64,000 nt of DNA from Roseococcus microcysteis (GTDB taxonomy: Bacteria > Pseudomonadota > Alphaproteobacteria > Acetobacterales > Acetobacteraceae): positions 248,001-312,000 of the forward strand of contig NZ_CP061718.1 of assembly GCF_014764365.1 (NCBI RefSeq). Reading direction: 5' to 3'. The position numbers and the translations under genes were made by a program. Positions 27,505-37,080 of the stretch are shown here, one piece after another (within the stretch, counting starts at the first letter, position 1; every line of letters starts with the position of its first letter). The notes beneath the pieces were generated by a model, which ran no database searches, had not been told where the DNA came from, and worked only from the letters and a program-made list of their open reading frames with translations.

Positions 27505-28710
27505 ATGTCGTGTCGTTTCCAGGCCTTGGGCCTTGCCGTGGTGCTTCTGCTCGCGGCCATGGCGCCCGGCCGCGCCCAGGTGGCCGCCATCGAGCGGAGT
27601 GAGCGCTACGCCGCCATCGTCCTGGACCACCAGACCGGCAACATCCTGGTTTCGCACCATGCCGATGCGCTGCGCCACCCGGCCTCACTGACCAAGGCCA
27701 TGACGCTCTACATGCTGTTCGAGGCGATCCAGGCCGGGCGGCTCGCGCTCAACTCGCCGATTCGCATGTCGGCCGAGGCGCAGTCCCGTCCGCCCTCCAA
27801 GCTCGGCCTGCCCGTGGGCACGCTGTTCTCGGTCGAGACGGCCATCCTGGCCCTCGTCACCCGCTCGGCCAATGACGTGGCGGCGGCTGTGGGTGAGCAC
27901 CTGGCCGGCAGCGAGGAGGCCTTCGCCCGGCAGATGACGCTGCGCGCCCGCCAGCTCGGCATGACGCGCACCGTCTTCCGCAATGCCTCGGGCCTGCCCG
28001 ACCCCGAGCAGGTGACGACGGCGCGCGACATGGCGCTGCTGGGCCGCCGGCTGCTGCAGGATTTCCCGCAGCACTACCATTATTTCAGCACCACGCATTT
28101 CCGGCACAACCAGGGCCTGATCCGCAGCCATAACGGCATGCTGGTGGACTATCCGGGCACGGACGGCATCAAGACCGGCTATATCCGCGCCTCGGGCTAC
28201 AACATCCTGACTTCCGCCGAGCGGGGCGGGGTGCGCCTCGTGGGCGCCGTCTTCGGCGGGTCCAACTGGCGCGAGCGCAACGCCCAGATGGCGAGCCTCT
28301 TCGACGAGGGCTTCGCGCGCCAGGGCGTGCGCGGCGTCCCCCCCGCCGCCGCCGAGATGGCCGCGGCCGCCGCCGCCGGCCGGGTGCTGGCCGCCCGCGC
28401 GGTGGGCGGCGGGCTGCCCCCGCCCGTGCCCCCCGCCGTGGCCGCCCGTGCCGCCCGTCCGCCGGCCAGCGCCCAGGCCACGGCCCGCCCGCGCACGCCG
28501 CCCGCGCGTGCCCAGGCCGCCGCGCGTCCGGCCCGCGCCGCGCCCGCCCGCGCACAGGCGGCCCGCACGCCGCCCGCCCGCGCCCAGGCTGCCCGCACCC
28601 AGGCAGCCCGGGCCCAGCCCAGCCCGGCCGCCCGCCGCGCCCCGGCCAATGCGCCGCGCGGCACCCGCGCCACCCCGCCCGGCACGCAGCGCGTCGCCGG
28701 CACGCGCTGA
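27505..28710 (+). CDS. D-alanyl-D-alanine carboxypeptidase (serine type)
   Basis: A penicillin-binding protein 5-type carboxypeptidase, 401 aa, that trims the terminal D-Ala of peptidoglycan stem peptides. A Sec signal peptide is cleaved near GRAQ (about residue 25). The three catalytic motifs are S61-L-T-K64, S121-A-N and K223-T-G. After the catalytic domain (to about residue 275) the final 125 residues are an Ala/Pro/Arg-rich low-complexity tail with repeated ARAQAAR-like units, probably disordered and basic. Such a tail may bind the anionic cell wall; this is inference. Confidence 0.93.
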   Translation: MSCRFQALGLAVVLLLAAMAPGRAQVAAIERSERYAAIVLDHQTGNILVSHHADALRHPASLTKAMTLYMLFEAIQAGRLALNSPIRMSAEAQSRPPSKLGLPVGTLFSVETAILALVTRSANDVAAAVGEHLAGSEEAFARQMTLRARQLGMTRTVFRNASGLPDPEQVTTARDMALLGRRLLQDFPQHYHYFSTTHFRHNQGLIRSHNGMLVDYPGTDGIKTGYIRASGYNILTSAERGGVRLVGAVFGGSNWRERNAQMASLFDEGFARQGVRGVPPAAAEMAAAAAAGRVLAARAVGGGLPPPVPPAVAARAARPPASAQATARPRTPPARAQAAARPARAAPARAQAARTPPARAQAARTQAARAQPSPAARRAPANAPRGTRATPPGTQRVAGTR

Positions 28711-28787
28711 CCACATCCGGGGGCTGACTTGCCGGTAACACCTGGGCCGTGGCAACAACGGCTCGCACCGGTGAAGGAGCCCCCGTG

Positions 28788-29654
28788 ATGAAGCCCCTCA
28801 AGAAGGCCGTCCTGCCCGTCGCAGGCTTCGGCACCCGCTTCCTGCCGGCGACAAAGGCCGTGGCCAAGGAAATGCTGCCCGTCGTGGACCGCCCGCTGAT
28901 CCAGTACGCGGTGGACGAGGCGCGCGCCGCCGGCATCGAGCAGTTCTGCTTCATCACCGGCCGCGGCAAGACCGCCATCGTCGAGCATTTCGACATTGCC
29001 TATGAGCTGGAAAAGAGCCTGGAAGAGCGCAACAAGGCCGACATCCTGGCCGAGCTGCGCGGCCTGGCCGTCACCCCCGGCTCCATCGTCACCGTCCGCC
29101 AGCAGGTGCCGATGGGGCTTGGACATGCCATCTGGTGCGCCCGCGCCTTCGTGGGCGACGACCCCTTCGCCATCATCCTCCCCGACGACCTGATGCAGTG
29201 CGAGACCTCCTGCGTGGCCCAGCTCGCGGAGGCCTATCGGGAGACCGGCGGCAATGTCGTCGCCATCGAGGAAGTCCCGATGGAGCGCGTCAACAAGTAT
29301 GGCGTGCTGGACATCGAGAAGGACATGGGGCGCCTCGTTTCCGTGAAGGGCCTCGTCGAGAAGCCGCCGGTGGACAAGGCGCCCTCCAACCTCACCATCA
29401 TCGGCCGCTACGTGCTGATGCCCGAGGTGATGACGCACCTCTCCAAGCTCGAGAAGGGCGCGGGGGGCGAGGTGCAGCTGACCGACAGCATGGCCAAGCT
29501 CATCGGCAGCCAGCCCTTCCACGGGCTGCGCTATGAGGGGCGGCGCTTCGACTGCGGCGACAAGCTGGGCTTCCTGGAAGCGCAGATCGCCTTCGCCCTC
29601 GACCGGCCGGAGCTGGCGCCCGCGGTGCGCGGCTTCCTCGACCGCTACCGCTGA
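28788..29654 (+). CDS. galU: UTP-glucose-1-phosphate uridylyltransferase
   Basis: Makes UDP-glucose from UTP and glucose 1-phosphate, 288 aa. The nucleotidyltransferase signature is near the start (GFGTRFLPATKAVAKEMLP). The ATG at 28788 is chosen because AAGGAG lies 8 bases upstream; a longer frame (28749) has no ribosome site. The next gene, 32 bases downstream, makes hexose 1-phosphate, so the two genes together supply sugar nucleotides for exopolysaccharide or envelope glycans. Confidence 0.95.
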   Translation: MKPLKKAVLPVAGFGTRFLPATKAVAKEMLPVVDRPLIQYAVDEARAAGIEQFCFITGRGKTAIVEHFDIAYELEKSLEERNKADILAELRGLAVTPGSIVTVRQQVPMGLGHAIWCARAFVGDDPFAIILPDDLMQCETSCVAQLAEAYRETGGNVVAIEEVPMERVNKYGVLDIEKDMGRLVSVKGLVEKPPVDKAPSNLTIIGRYVLMPEVMTHLSKLEKGAGGEVQLTDSMAKLIGSQPFHGLRYEGRRFDCGDKLGFLEAQIAFALDRPELAPAVRGFLDRYR

Positions 29655-29686
29655 CCCTTCCCCCCGCACCCGATCGGACGCCCCTG

Positions 29687-31099
29687 ATGGACGCCTTCAC
29701 CCACCGCTTCGACCCGACCTCGCTGCGCGAATACGACATTCGCGGCATCGTGGGCAAAACGCTCCATGGCGCGGATGCCTTCGCCATCGGCCGCGTCTTC
29801 GGCACCATCGTGGCGCGCGCCGGTGGCGGCCGCGTGGCGGTGGGGCGTGACGGGCGGCTCTCCTCGCCCGAGCTGGAGACGCACCTCGTGGCCGGCCTCG
29901 TGGCCTCGGGGATGGAGGTGGTGCGCGTGGGCTGCGGCCCCACGCCCATGCTCTATTTTGCGAGCTACGACCAGAAGGCCGATGGCGCGGTGATGCTGAC
30001 GGGCAGCCACAACCCGCCCGACTATAACGGCTTCAAGATGATGATCGGCAAGAAGCCGTTCTTCGGGAAGGACATCCAGGAACTCGGCCGCATGGCCGCC
30101 GCCGGCGACGTGGTGCCGGAAGCGAAGGGTTCCTCGCGTGAGGTGGACGTCTCGGCCACCTATATCGCGCGCATGGTCCAGGATTACGGTGGGGGCGCCA
30201 AGAAGCTGAACGTGGTGTGGGACCCGGGCAATGGCTCGGGCGGCGCCATCACGGAGCGCCTGGTGCGCGAGCTTCCCGGCACCCACCACGTCATTAACGC
30301 CGAGATTGATGGTCGCTTCCCCAACCACCACCCCGACCCCACGGTGCTGAAGAACCTCGCGCAGATCATCGCGAAGGTGAAGGAGACGAAGGCCGACCTC
30401 GGCATCGCCTTCGACGGCGATGCGGACCGCATCGGCGTGGTGGATGGTGAGGGCAACATGCTCTTCGGCGACCAGCTGCTGGTGGTGCTGGCGCGTGACG
30501 TGCTGAAGGCGCATCCGGGCGCCACCATCATCGCCGATGTGAAGGCGAGCCAGGTGCTGTTCGACGAGATCGCGGCCGCCGGCGGCACGCCGCTGATGTG
30601 GCGCACCGGCCACTCCCTCATCAAGCAGAAGATGGCCGAGACCGGCTGCCCGCTGGCCGGCGAGATGTCGGGCCACATCTTCTTCGCCGACAAGTGGTAT
30701 GGTTTCGACGACGCGCTCTATTCCGCCGTGCGGCTGCTGGACATCCTGGCCCGCAGCGAGCAGAGCCTCGCCCAGATGCGCGCGGGCCTGCCGCAGGTGC
30801 TGAACACGCCGGAACTCCGCTTCAACTGCGAGGACACGCGCAAGTTCGAGGTGGTGCGCGAGGTCGCCGCCCGCCTCGACGCCGAGGGCGCCGATGTCTC
30901 CGCGGTGGATGGCGTGCGCGTGAACACGCCCGATGGCTGGTGGCTGCTGCGCGCCTCCAACACCCAGGCCGTGCTCGTCGCCCGCGCCGAGGCTTCCAGC
31001 GCCGAGGGGCTGGAACGCCTCAAGGCGCAGCTCGCGGCGCAGATCGAGGCCTCGGGCCTCGCCGCGCCCGACTTCTCGGGCGAAAACGCCGGGCATTGA
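29687..31099 (+). CDS. phosphomannomutase/phosphoglucomutase
   Basis: Phosphohexomutase of the AlgC/ManB family, 470 aa. The catalytic serine is S107 in TGSHNPPDYNGFKMM. Magnesium is bound by the D243-G-D245-A-D247 motif. The sugar-binding loop is GEMSGHIFF, and the C-terminal phosphate-binding region ends RASNTQAVLVARAEA. The substrate preference (mannose or glucose) cannot be fixed from sequence. Pairs with galU directly upstream. Confidence 0.93.
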   Translation: MDAFTHRFDPTSLREYDIRGIVGKTLHGADAFAIGRVFGTIVARAGGGRVAVGRDGRLSSPELETHLVAGLVASGMEVVRVGCGPTPMLYFASYDQKADGAVMLTGSHNPPDYNGFKMMIGKKPFFGKDIQELGRMAAAGDVVPEAKGSSREVDVSATYIARMVQDYGGGAKKLNVVWDPGNGSGGAITERLVRELPGTHHVINAEIDGRFPNHHPDPTVLKNLAQIIAKVKETKADLGIAFDGDADRIGVVDGEGNMLFGDQLLVVLARDVLKAHPGATIIADVKASQVLFDEIAAAGGTPLMWRTGHSLIKQKMAETGCPLAGEMSGHIFFADKWYGFDDALYSAVRLLDILARSEQSLAQMRAGLPQVLNTPELRFNCEDTRKFEVVREVAARLDAEGADVSAVDGVRVNTPDGWWLLRASNTQAVLVARAEASSAEGLERLKAQLAAQIEASGLAAPDFSGENAGH

Positions 31100-31100
31100 C

Positions 31101-31120
31101 GGGCGCGCGGCGGCGCGCCC
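31101..31120 (+). terminator. stem-loop after the phosphohexomutase gene
   Basis: An 8-bp perfect GC stem (31101-31108 with 31113-31120, 4-base loop) starts two bases after the stop. No T-run follows, so it is a tentative transcript-end structure. Confidence 0.35.
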
Positions 31121-31175
31121 ACCCTCCCTCCATGCGCCGGGCAGCAACGACCCGGCGCCGCTGGAGGAACGGAAC

Positions 31176-32150
31176 ATGCTCAACCGCCGCACGCTCGGCC
31201 TGGCGCTTGCCGGGCTGCCCGCCGCCCCCGCCATCCTGCGCGCCCAGTCCTGGACGCCGAGCGGGCCCATCCGCATCGTCGTGCCCTTTCCGGCGGGCGG
31301 CACCACCGACATCCTGGCGCGCATCTTCGCCCAGCGCCTGGGCGACACCCTCGGCCCCGCCGTGGTCGAGAACCGGGGCGGCGGCGGCGGCTCCATCGGC
31401 GCCGACTATGTGGCCAAGGCGCCGCCCGACGGCCAGGTGCTGCTGTTCCACAACCTGACCTTCTCCACCACGACCGCCGCGCTGGAAATCGCCGGCCGCG
31501 CACCGCACCGCATCGAGACGGATTTCGCGCCCATCACCCTGGGCGCCGCCGTGCCCATGATCCTGCTCGCCAACGCACAGGTGCCGGCGCAGGACCTGAC
31601 GGAATTCGTCGCCTGGGCGAAGACCCAGAACCCGCCGCCCTTCTACGGCTCCACCGGCCCCGGCAGCACCATGCACATGATCAGCGAGGTGCTGAAGCGC
31701 GACGGGCAGTTCCAGATGGAGCACATCCCCTTCCGCGGCGCCGCCCCGCTGGTGCAGGACCTGCTGGCCGGCCGTGTCGTGTTCGGCGGTGACCAGCTTT
31801 CCTCCTCGCTCCAGCACATCCGCGGCGGCGCGCTGCGCCCCATCGCCACCCTGGCCGACCGCCGCCCGCGCGTGCTGCCCGAAGTCCGCACCGTGCGCGA
31901 ACAGGGCTTCCCCAACGCCGAACTCCTCGGCTGGAACGGCTTCTTCGCGCCTGCCCGCACGCCGGCGCCCGTGCTGGAACGCCTTCACCGCGAACTCGCC
32001 GCCGCCGCACGACACGAAAGCGTGGCCAGCCGCATCCTGGAACTGGGCGCGGAACCCGGCGGGAACAGCGCCCAGGAATTCGGCGCCTCCGTCCACAACC
32101 AGATCGCCGCCGTGCGCCCGCTGGTCCAGGCCCTGAACATCCAGATGTGA
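31176..32150 (+). CDS. Bug/TctC-type tripartite transporter binding protein
   Basis: Periplasmic binding protein of the Bug (TctC) family, 324 aa. The ATG at 31176 has GGAGGAACGGA upstream. Its N-terminus has a twin-arginine, Tat-like start (NRRTLGLALAG), then IRIVVPFPAGGTTDILAR and NRGGGGGSIGADYVAKA, both characteristic of the family. TctC binds tricarboxylates and other Bug proteins bind varied carboxylates; the ligand is unknown. No tctA/tctB membrane genes are adjacent. Such orphan Bug proteins are common in Acetobacteraceae and betaproteobacteria. Confidence 0.9.
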   Translation: MLNRRTLGLALAGLPAAPAILRAQSWTPSGPIRIVVPFPAGGTTDILARIFAQRLGDTLGPAVVENRGGGGGSIGADYVAKAPPDGQVLLFHNLTFSTTTAALEIAGRAPHRIETDFAPITLGAAVPMILLANAQVPAQDLTEFVAWAKTQNPPPFYGSTGPGSTMHMISEVLKRDGQFQMEHIPFRGAAPLVQDLLAGRVVFGGDQLSSSLQHIRGGALRPIATLADRRPRVLPEVRTVREQGFPNAELLGWNGFFAPARTPAPVLERLHRELAAAARHESVASRILELGAEPGGNSAQEFGASVHNQIAAVRPLVQALNIQM

Positions 32151-32212
32151 CCAGGGCCGCAGGCGGGGAGGGGGGCCGCGGCGTCTCAGGCCGCCCTCCT
32201 CGGTGGCCGCGT

Positions 32213-33127
32213 TCAGTCCGCGAAGCCGACGGGCGTGTTCAGCGCCGGGTCCTCATGGCGCCGCCAGTACAGGTCATGGATGCGGCGCGTGATCGGCCCG
32301 AGGCGGCCATCGCCCACGGGGCGGCCCTCATACCAGGTCACCGCGTTGATCCCGCCCGCGGTGGTGCTGGTGAAAATCTCGTCCGCCGCCAGCACCTCCT
32401 CCGCGCGCACGGCGCGGATTTCGCAGCGCAGCTGGAGGTCGGCGGCGATCTCGGTGACGGTGCGGCGCGTGATGCCCTCGAACATCCCCCGCGCCGGCGT
32501 CGCCAGCACGCCATCCTTCACGATGAAGATGTTGAAGCCCGGGCCTTCGGTGATGGTGCCGTCGGCGGCGGGCAGGATCGCGACGGTGGCGTCGCGCTCA
32601 TAGGCCTCGAACAGCCCCATCGTCAGGTCGAGCCAGTGGAAGTTCTTGATCCGCTGATCGAGGGATTCGGAGGGGATGCGCTGCGTCCGCGCCAGGATCA
32701 TGCGGAAGCCCTCGGCCTGCTGGCGGGGCTCGGCGATGTTCATGAAGGGCTGCGCCCAGGCATAGAGGCGGTTGCGGCACAGCCGCGGGTCGCGCGTGCC
32801 GGGCGGGGGCACCCCGCGCGAGCAGATCACCATGATGAAGGCGTCGCGGAAGCCGCTGCGGCGCACGCATTCCTTCAGGATGGCGGCGATGTCCGCCCCG
32901 CTGTGCGGCAGGGACATGCGCAGGCCGCGCATCGAGGCCTCGAAACGCGCGATGTGGTCATCGAGGCGGAAGATGCGGCCCTTCCAGGCATGCAGCGCAT
33001 CATAGGTCACGTCCGAGCGCACGAAGCCGCGGTCCACCACCGGGATCGCGGCCTCGGCCAGAGGGACGAAGCGGCCATCCATATAGGCGACGCCCCGGAT
33101 CGGGGCGAGTTCCTCCTCGGGCGTCAT
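32213..33127 (-). CDS. class IV aminotransferase, (R)-amine transaminase-like
   Basis: PLP-dependent fold-type IV transaminase, 304 aa. The catalytic Lys is probably that in RIKNFHWLDL. Segments such as DRGFVRSDVTYD, RLDDHIARFEAS, TEGPGFNIFIVKDGV and TTAGG near the end match (R)-selective amine transaminases better than branched-chain aminotransferases. The start overlaps the stop of the deacetylase gene (ATGA), so the two form one operon. A role in amine or polyamine use fits the partner, but the substrate is not shown. A branched-chain or D-amino-acid transaminase cannot be ruled out. Confidence 0.85.
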   Translation of the reverse strand: MTPEEELAPIRGVAYMDGRFVPLAEAAIPVVDRGFVRSDVTYDALHAWKGRIFRLDDHIARFEASMRGLRMSLPHSGADIAAILKECVRRSGFRDAFIMVICSRGVPPPGTRDPRLCRNRLYAWAQPFMNIAEPRQQAEGFRMILARTQRIPSESLDQRIKNFHWLDLTMGLFEAYERDATVAILPAADGTITEGPGFNIFIVKDGVLATPARGMFEGITRRTVTEIAADLQLRCEIRAVRAEEVLAADEIFTSTTAGGINAVTWYEGRPVGDGRLGPITRRIHDLYWRRHEDPALNTPVGFAD

Positions 33128-34161
33128 GCGCCCGCCCTCCGGCCCTCGAAGCCGGCGAGGGCGGTGCTCACGCAGCGGGCGATGGTGCCGATGTTGTAGC
33201 CGCCCTCCTGCACGATCACCGTGGGCAGGTCGAGGGCGGCGAGCCGCGCGCCGATGCGCCCGAAACCGTCATGGGTGATGGCGAGGCCCTGCGTCGGGTC
33301 CTCCTCATGCCCATCCACGCCGAGCGAGACCACCAGCGCCGTCGCGCCATGGGCGGTGATGCGCGTGCAGGCGGTCTCGAGCGCGGCCAGCACCGCCCCA
33401 TCGCCCAAGCCCGCGGGCAGCGGCAGGTTGAGGTTGCACCCCATCCCCGCGCCCGTCCCGCGTTCCTGCGCGTGGCCGCAGAAGAAGGGGTGGTAGTCCA
33501 CCGGGTCGCGGTGGAGGGAGGCGAAGAACACGTCGTCGCGCGCATAGAAGATGGCCTGCGTGCCGTTGCCGTGGTGGACATCCACATCCACCAGCGCGAC
33601 GCGGGCATGGCCGCGGCGGAGGTATTGGGCCGCGATCGCGGCATTGTTCAGGTAGCAGTTGCCTCCCGCCATGTCGGCGAAGGCGTGGTGGCCCGAGGGC
33701 CGGCACAGCGCATAGGCCATGGGCGCGCCGGCCAGCACCTGCGCGGCCGCCTCCACCGCCAAATTGGCCGAGGCCATGGCCACGGCGCAGCTGTGCTCGC
33801 CGATCGGCGCCCAGAGATCCTGCGCGTGCCAGCCCGCGCGCCCGGCGACCGAGGTCGGGTAGGCGTGGTCCATGCCGCGCACCGGGAAGACATAGGGCAT
33901 GACCTCCTCCGCCGCGCCCTCGATGCGCTGCCACTCGGGCCAGGCGGTGGCGAGGAAGTCGAGGTATTCCGGGGTGTGGATCGCGGCGACCGGGGCGGGG
34001 CCATGGTCCGGCGCCTCGCGGATCACGTGGCCGTCGGCGCGCAGCGCGGCGAGGATGTTGTCCGCGCGCGCCGGCACGTCGCGCGTCGCGACGAAGCGGC
34101 CATGGCGCAGGAACTGGCGGGAGTGGTGCCGCGCCTGGAGCGGCGAATGAAGGACGAGCAC
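33124..34161 (-). CDS. histone deacetylase-family / acetylpolyamine amidohydrolase-like
   Basis: Zinc-dependent deacetylase of the HDAC superfamily. I place the start at the GTG at 34161 (345 aa), where AGGGG lies 7 bases upstream; a longer frame reaches 34233. Catalytic features: the His pair in PSGHHAF (residues 158-159) and the metal-ligand block DVDVHHGNGTQ (192-200), then GVDGHEEDP and GGYNIGTIA. Bacterial members deacetylate acetylpolyamines or acetoin-type substrates. It overlaps the transaminase gene, suggesting a polyamine or amine breakdown pair. Confidence 0.88.
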   Translation of the reverse strand: MLVLHSPLQARHHSRQFLRHGRFVATRDVPARADNILAALRADGHVIREAPDHGPAPVAAIHTPEYLDFLATAWPEWQRIEGAAEEVMPYVFPVRGMDHAYPTSVAGRAGWHAQDLWAPIGEHSCAVAMASANLAVEAAAQVLAGAPMAYALCRPSGHHAFADMAGGNCYLNNAAIAAQYLRRGHARVALVDVDVHHGNGTQAIFYARDDVFFASLHRDPVDYHPFFCGHAQERGTGAGMGCNLNLPLPAGLGDGAVLAALETACTRITAHGATALVVSLGVDGHEEDPTQGLAITHDGFGRIGARLAALDLPTVIVQEGGYNIGTIARCVSTALAGFEGRRAGA

Positions 34162-34266
34162 GCGGAGACCCCTGGCTGAAACTCGAACAGGACCGAGTTT
34201 CGGAAGGGTCACATGCGGGGCCGCGCGGGGCAAACAAATTCGAAAATTCCCGAGTTTGCCGCGAGA

Positions 34267-34914
34267 TCAGGCGGCGGGCTCAAGCGGCCTGGCCCGCTTC
34301 TCCACATATTCGCCGACATAGAGCCGCAGATAGGCCAGCCGCGCGCGAAGCGCCTCGCGCGCCATGGCGGGCTCCACCTCCCCGGTCCGCGCGAAGGACA
34401 TCGCCCAGATGGCGTCCGAGATGGAGACGGCGATGACCATCGCCTGCTCCAGCGCCGCGCTCTCGGCCACGGCGAAGTGACGGATCAGCTTGCGGTAGTA
34501 GATGCCGCCGATGCGCCGGTTGGCGGCAAGGTCGGCGTGGCGGATCTCCCAGCCGCTCTCGGGGCCGAGGAAGAGGCGCATCGCCACCGGATGCTCATGG
34601 TAGAAGCCCAGGGCCGTCTCGGCATGCCGCGCGCAGAGGTCGCTCCAGGAGGTCAGGCCGCCATGGTCCATCTCGCGCGCGGCCAGCGTCTCGAAGACCG
34701 CGATGTAGCGCTGCGCGAGGCCGGTCAGCAGCGCCTGGGGCGTCGGGAAGTAATGGTAGAGCGATGCGGGCGGGATGCCCGCCGCCTCCGCGACCTGCTG
34801 GAGGCTGAGGCCCACCTGCCCATCGCGGCGGATCAGCCCGTCGGCGGCATCGAGGATGCGCCCGGCCCGCTGCCTGCCGCGCGCCTGCCGCTGCGGTTCC
34901 GCCTCGCCCGCCAT
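34267..34914 (-). CDS. TetR family transcriptional regulator
   Basis: A 215-aa repressor-type regulator. The N-terminal helix-turn-helix is recognisable: RILDAADGLIRRDGQVGLSLQQVAEAAGIPPASLYHYFPTPQALL. The C-terminal domain is the variable ligand part. The ATG at 34914 gives a normal length, although the frame is open upstream. It follows the flavin monooxygenase gene by 89 bases on the same strand and could regulate it. No operator is identified. Confidence 0.9.
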   Translation of the reverse strand: MAGEAEPQRQARGRQRAGRILDAADGLIRRDGQVGLSLQQVAEAAGIPPASLYHYFPTPQALLTGLAQRYIAVFETLAAREMDHGGLTSWSDLCARHAETALGFYHEHPVAMRLFLGPESGWEIRHADLAANRRIGGIYYRKLIRHFAVAESAALEQAMVIAVSISDAIWAMSFARTGEVEPAMAREALRARLAYLRLYVGEYVEKRARPLEPAA

Positions 34915-35003
34915 GCCGCCTGTTCCCTCACGACGCGCCGCCGATCGGCGCGGGACCGAGGATAGGTGAGCCCGTCGCCCCGGCAAGCCGCCGCCTGGCG
35001 GGC

Positions 35004-36794
35004 TCAGCCGAGCGCCTTGGGGTCGTGGACCGGCGTCGGCAGGCCCAGCATCCGCGCCTGGATCTGCAGCGCGAGGATGCGCGAATAGGTGCGGACCTGC
35101 TGCAGGTTGCCGGCCTGCAGCCAGAGGCCGGGCTGGCGCGTCGGCTTCCACATGTTGCGAAGCTCGCCCACCCAGGGGCCGGGGTCGCGCCGCGTCCCGG
35201 AGCCAAGGCCCCAGACAGGCCCCACGCGCGCCGCGACTTCCGGCGAGATCAGCTCCGCGATCACGCTTTCCATCGGCTGGTAGCCGGTGGCATGGACGAT
35301 GAGGTCGGCGGGCAGCAGCGTCCCGTCGGAAAGCTCCACGCCCTCCGGCCGCAGCCGCGCCACCTCCACGCCGCTGCGCAGCGCCACCTCCCCGCGCGCG
35401 ATGAGGCCCGAGGCGCCCACATCAATGTAATAGCCCGAGGCGCGGCGGAGATACTTGAGCGAAAGGCCGGTGTCGTCCTCTCCGAAATCGAGCATGAAGC
35501 CCGCGCGCGCGAGGCTGTCGTAGAACTCGGCATCCACCTCGCGGATGCGGCGGTAGAGGCCGCGGTGCAGCTCCGTCAGCATGGCGAAGGGGCGGGAGGC
35601 CGCGATGTCGTCGGCCTGCTCGGTGCCGATGCCCGCGGCCAGCGCGTCTTCCGAGAACAGCCGGCTCGTGATCTCGCGGAACAGCGTCTCGGCGCGCACG
35701 ACGAGGGTGGAGGAGCGCTGGACCATCGTGACGGAGGCGCCCTGTTCCCAGAGCTCGGCGCAGATGTCGTGCGCGGAGTTGTTCGAGCCGATCACGACGG
35801 CGCGCCGGCCGGCATGGCCCGGGCCGCCCTCGAAGGCGCTCGAATGGCATTGCACGCCACGGAAGGTCTCGGCGCCGGGAAAGCGCGGGATCGCCGGCGC
35901 GCCGGACAGGCCGGTCGCGATGACGAGCTGCCGCGGGTGCAGAGTGCTGGCCACGCCCTCGCGCTCGACCTCGACCGACCAGCCCTGTCGCGCCTCATCG
36001 AAGCGCGCGCGCCGCGCGACGGTGCCGCCCTGGAAATCAATGTCCATCAGGCCGGCATAGGCATCAAGCCAGTCGGCCATCCGGTCCTTGGGGATGTAGA
36101 CCGGCCAGTGGTCGGGGAAGGGCAGGTAGGGCAGGTGGTTCGCCCAGATGGGGTCGTGCAGGCAGAGGGAACGATAGCGCCGCCGCCAGGCATCGCCGGG
36201 GCGCGCCAGGCGGTCGAGGACCAGCGTCGGCACGTCGAGCCGGCGCAGCCGTGCCGCCAGCGCGAGCCCGCCCTGGCTGCCGCCGATGATCAGGCAATAG
36301 GGCTGTTCGCTGCGGCCGAGCGCCTCGGCCTGCCGCCGGCGCCGCTCCGTCCAGGTCTCCGCGTGCCGTGCGGGGCCGGGCGGGGCGCCGCGTTCACGCC
36401 GCCGGCCGGCGCGTTCCTCATGCCCGATGATGGCGCGGGCCGTGGTGAAGAGCGTCTGGCAGCGCCCCTCGCGCAGCCTCAGATGGCCGCGGGCGCGCAG
36501 CTGCGAGGTCTCCAGCGTGAACCAGGCCTCGACCAGGCCCTCCGTGTCGCGCGCGGTGCCGGGCTCGAGGGCCAGGTGGCGCGGAGCGGCCTGGGGCAGG
36601 CAGCTCGCCAGCATGGCCTCGATCTCCGCCCGGCCCTCGAAGGTGGCGATGGACCAGGTGAAGCAGAGCAGGTCGCGCCAGATGCCGTTGGTGTCGAACA
36701 GCTCGGCGACGGCGGGCGCGTTCCCCGCGCCAAGCGCCACGGAGAGGCGCGTGAGCCAGGAACGGGCCTGATCCTCGGCCGTCAGATGCAGCAT
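35004..36794 (-). CDS. FAD/NAD(P)-dependent monooxygenase with N-terminal NTF2-like domain
   Basis: A 596-aa flavoprotein. Residues 1-150 resemble an NTF2-like domain (FDTNGIWRDLLCFTWSIATFEG). The remainder is a flavin-containing monooxygenase-type domain: FAD fold IIGGSQGGLALAARL, the second dinucleotide fold VVIGSNNSAHDICAELW and a late VHATGYQP that matches the FMO/YUCCA ATG motif. The ATG at 36794 has a GGGAGA ribosome site. These enzymes oxygenate ketones or amines, and the substrate is unknown. The neighbouring TetR gene may control it. Confidence 0.85.
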   Translation of the reverse strand: MLHLTAEDQARSWLTRLSVALGAGNAPAVAELFDTNGIWRDLLCFTWSIATFEGRAEIEAMLASCLPQAAPRHLALEPGTARDTEGLVEAWFTLETSQLRARGHLRLREGRCQTLFTTARAIIGHEERAGRRRERGAPPGPARHAETWTERRRRQAEALGRSEQPYCLIIGGSQGGLALAARLRRLDVPTLVLDRLARPGDAWRRRYRSLCLHDPIWANHLPYLPFPDHWPVYIPKDRMADWLDAYAGLMDIDFQGGTVARRARFDEARQGWSVEVEREGVASTLHPRQLVIATGLSGAPAIPRFPGAETFRGVQCHSSAFEGGPGHAGRRAVVIGSNNSAHDICAELWEQGASVTMVQRSSTLVVRAETLFREITSRLFSEDALAAGIGTEQADDIAASRPFAMLTELHRGLYRRIREVDAEFYDSLARAGFMLDFGEDDTGLSLKYLRRASGYYIDVGASGLIARGEVALRSGVEVARLRPEGVELSDGTLLPADLIVHATGYQPMESVIAELISPEVAARVGPVWGLGSGTRRDPGPWVGELRNMWKPTRQPGLWLQAGNLQQVRTYSRILALQIQARMLGLPTPVHDPKALG

Positions 36795-37080
36795 GGAAGC
36801 TCTCCCCCGGCGCGGGCCGCGCGGCCGGCGCCCGGGGCGACCTTCGCACCCGGGCGCGATGTCGTGCAAGCCGCCGAAACCCGGAATAAATCGAGTACCT
36901 GCCTTGGCCGGGTCGCAGCTTCGCGGCGCGGATGCGCCTGGTGCTGGAGGGCGCGCCTCGGGCCGTGCCCCGCCCTGGCACCATGCCCAGGGTTTCGGCG
37001 AAGGGAGCAAGGCGGGTGACGGTGCCGGCCTCAAGCCGCGCTCATGCGTTGAACCTTCGTCGCAGCGTTGGAGGTGACCC

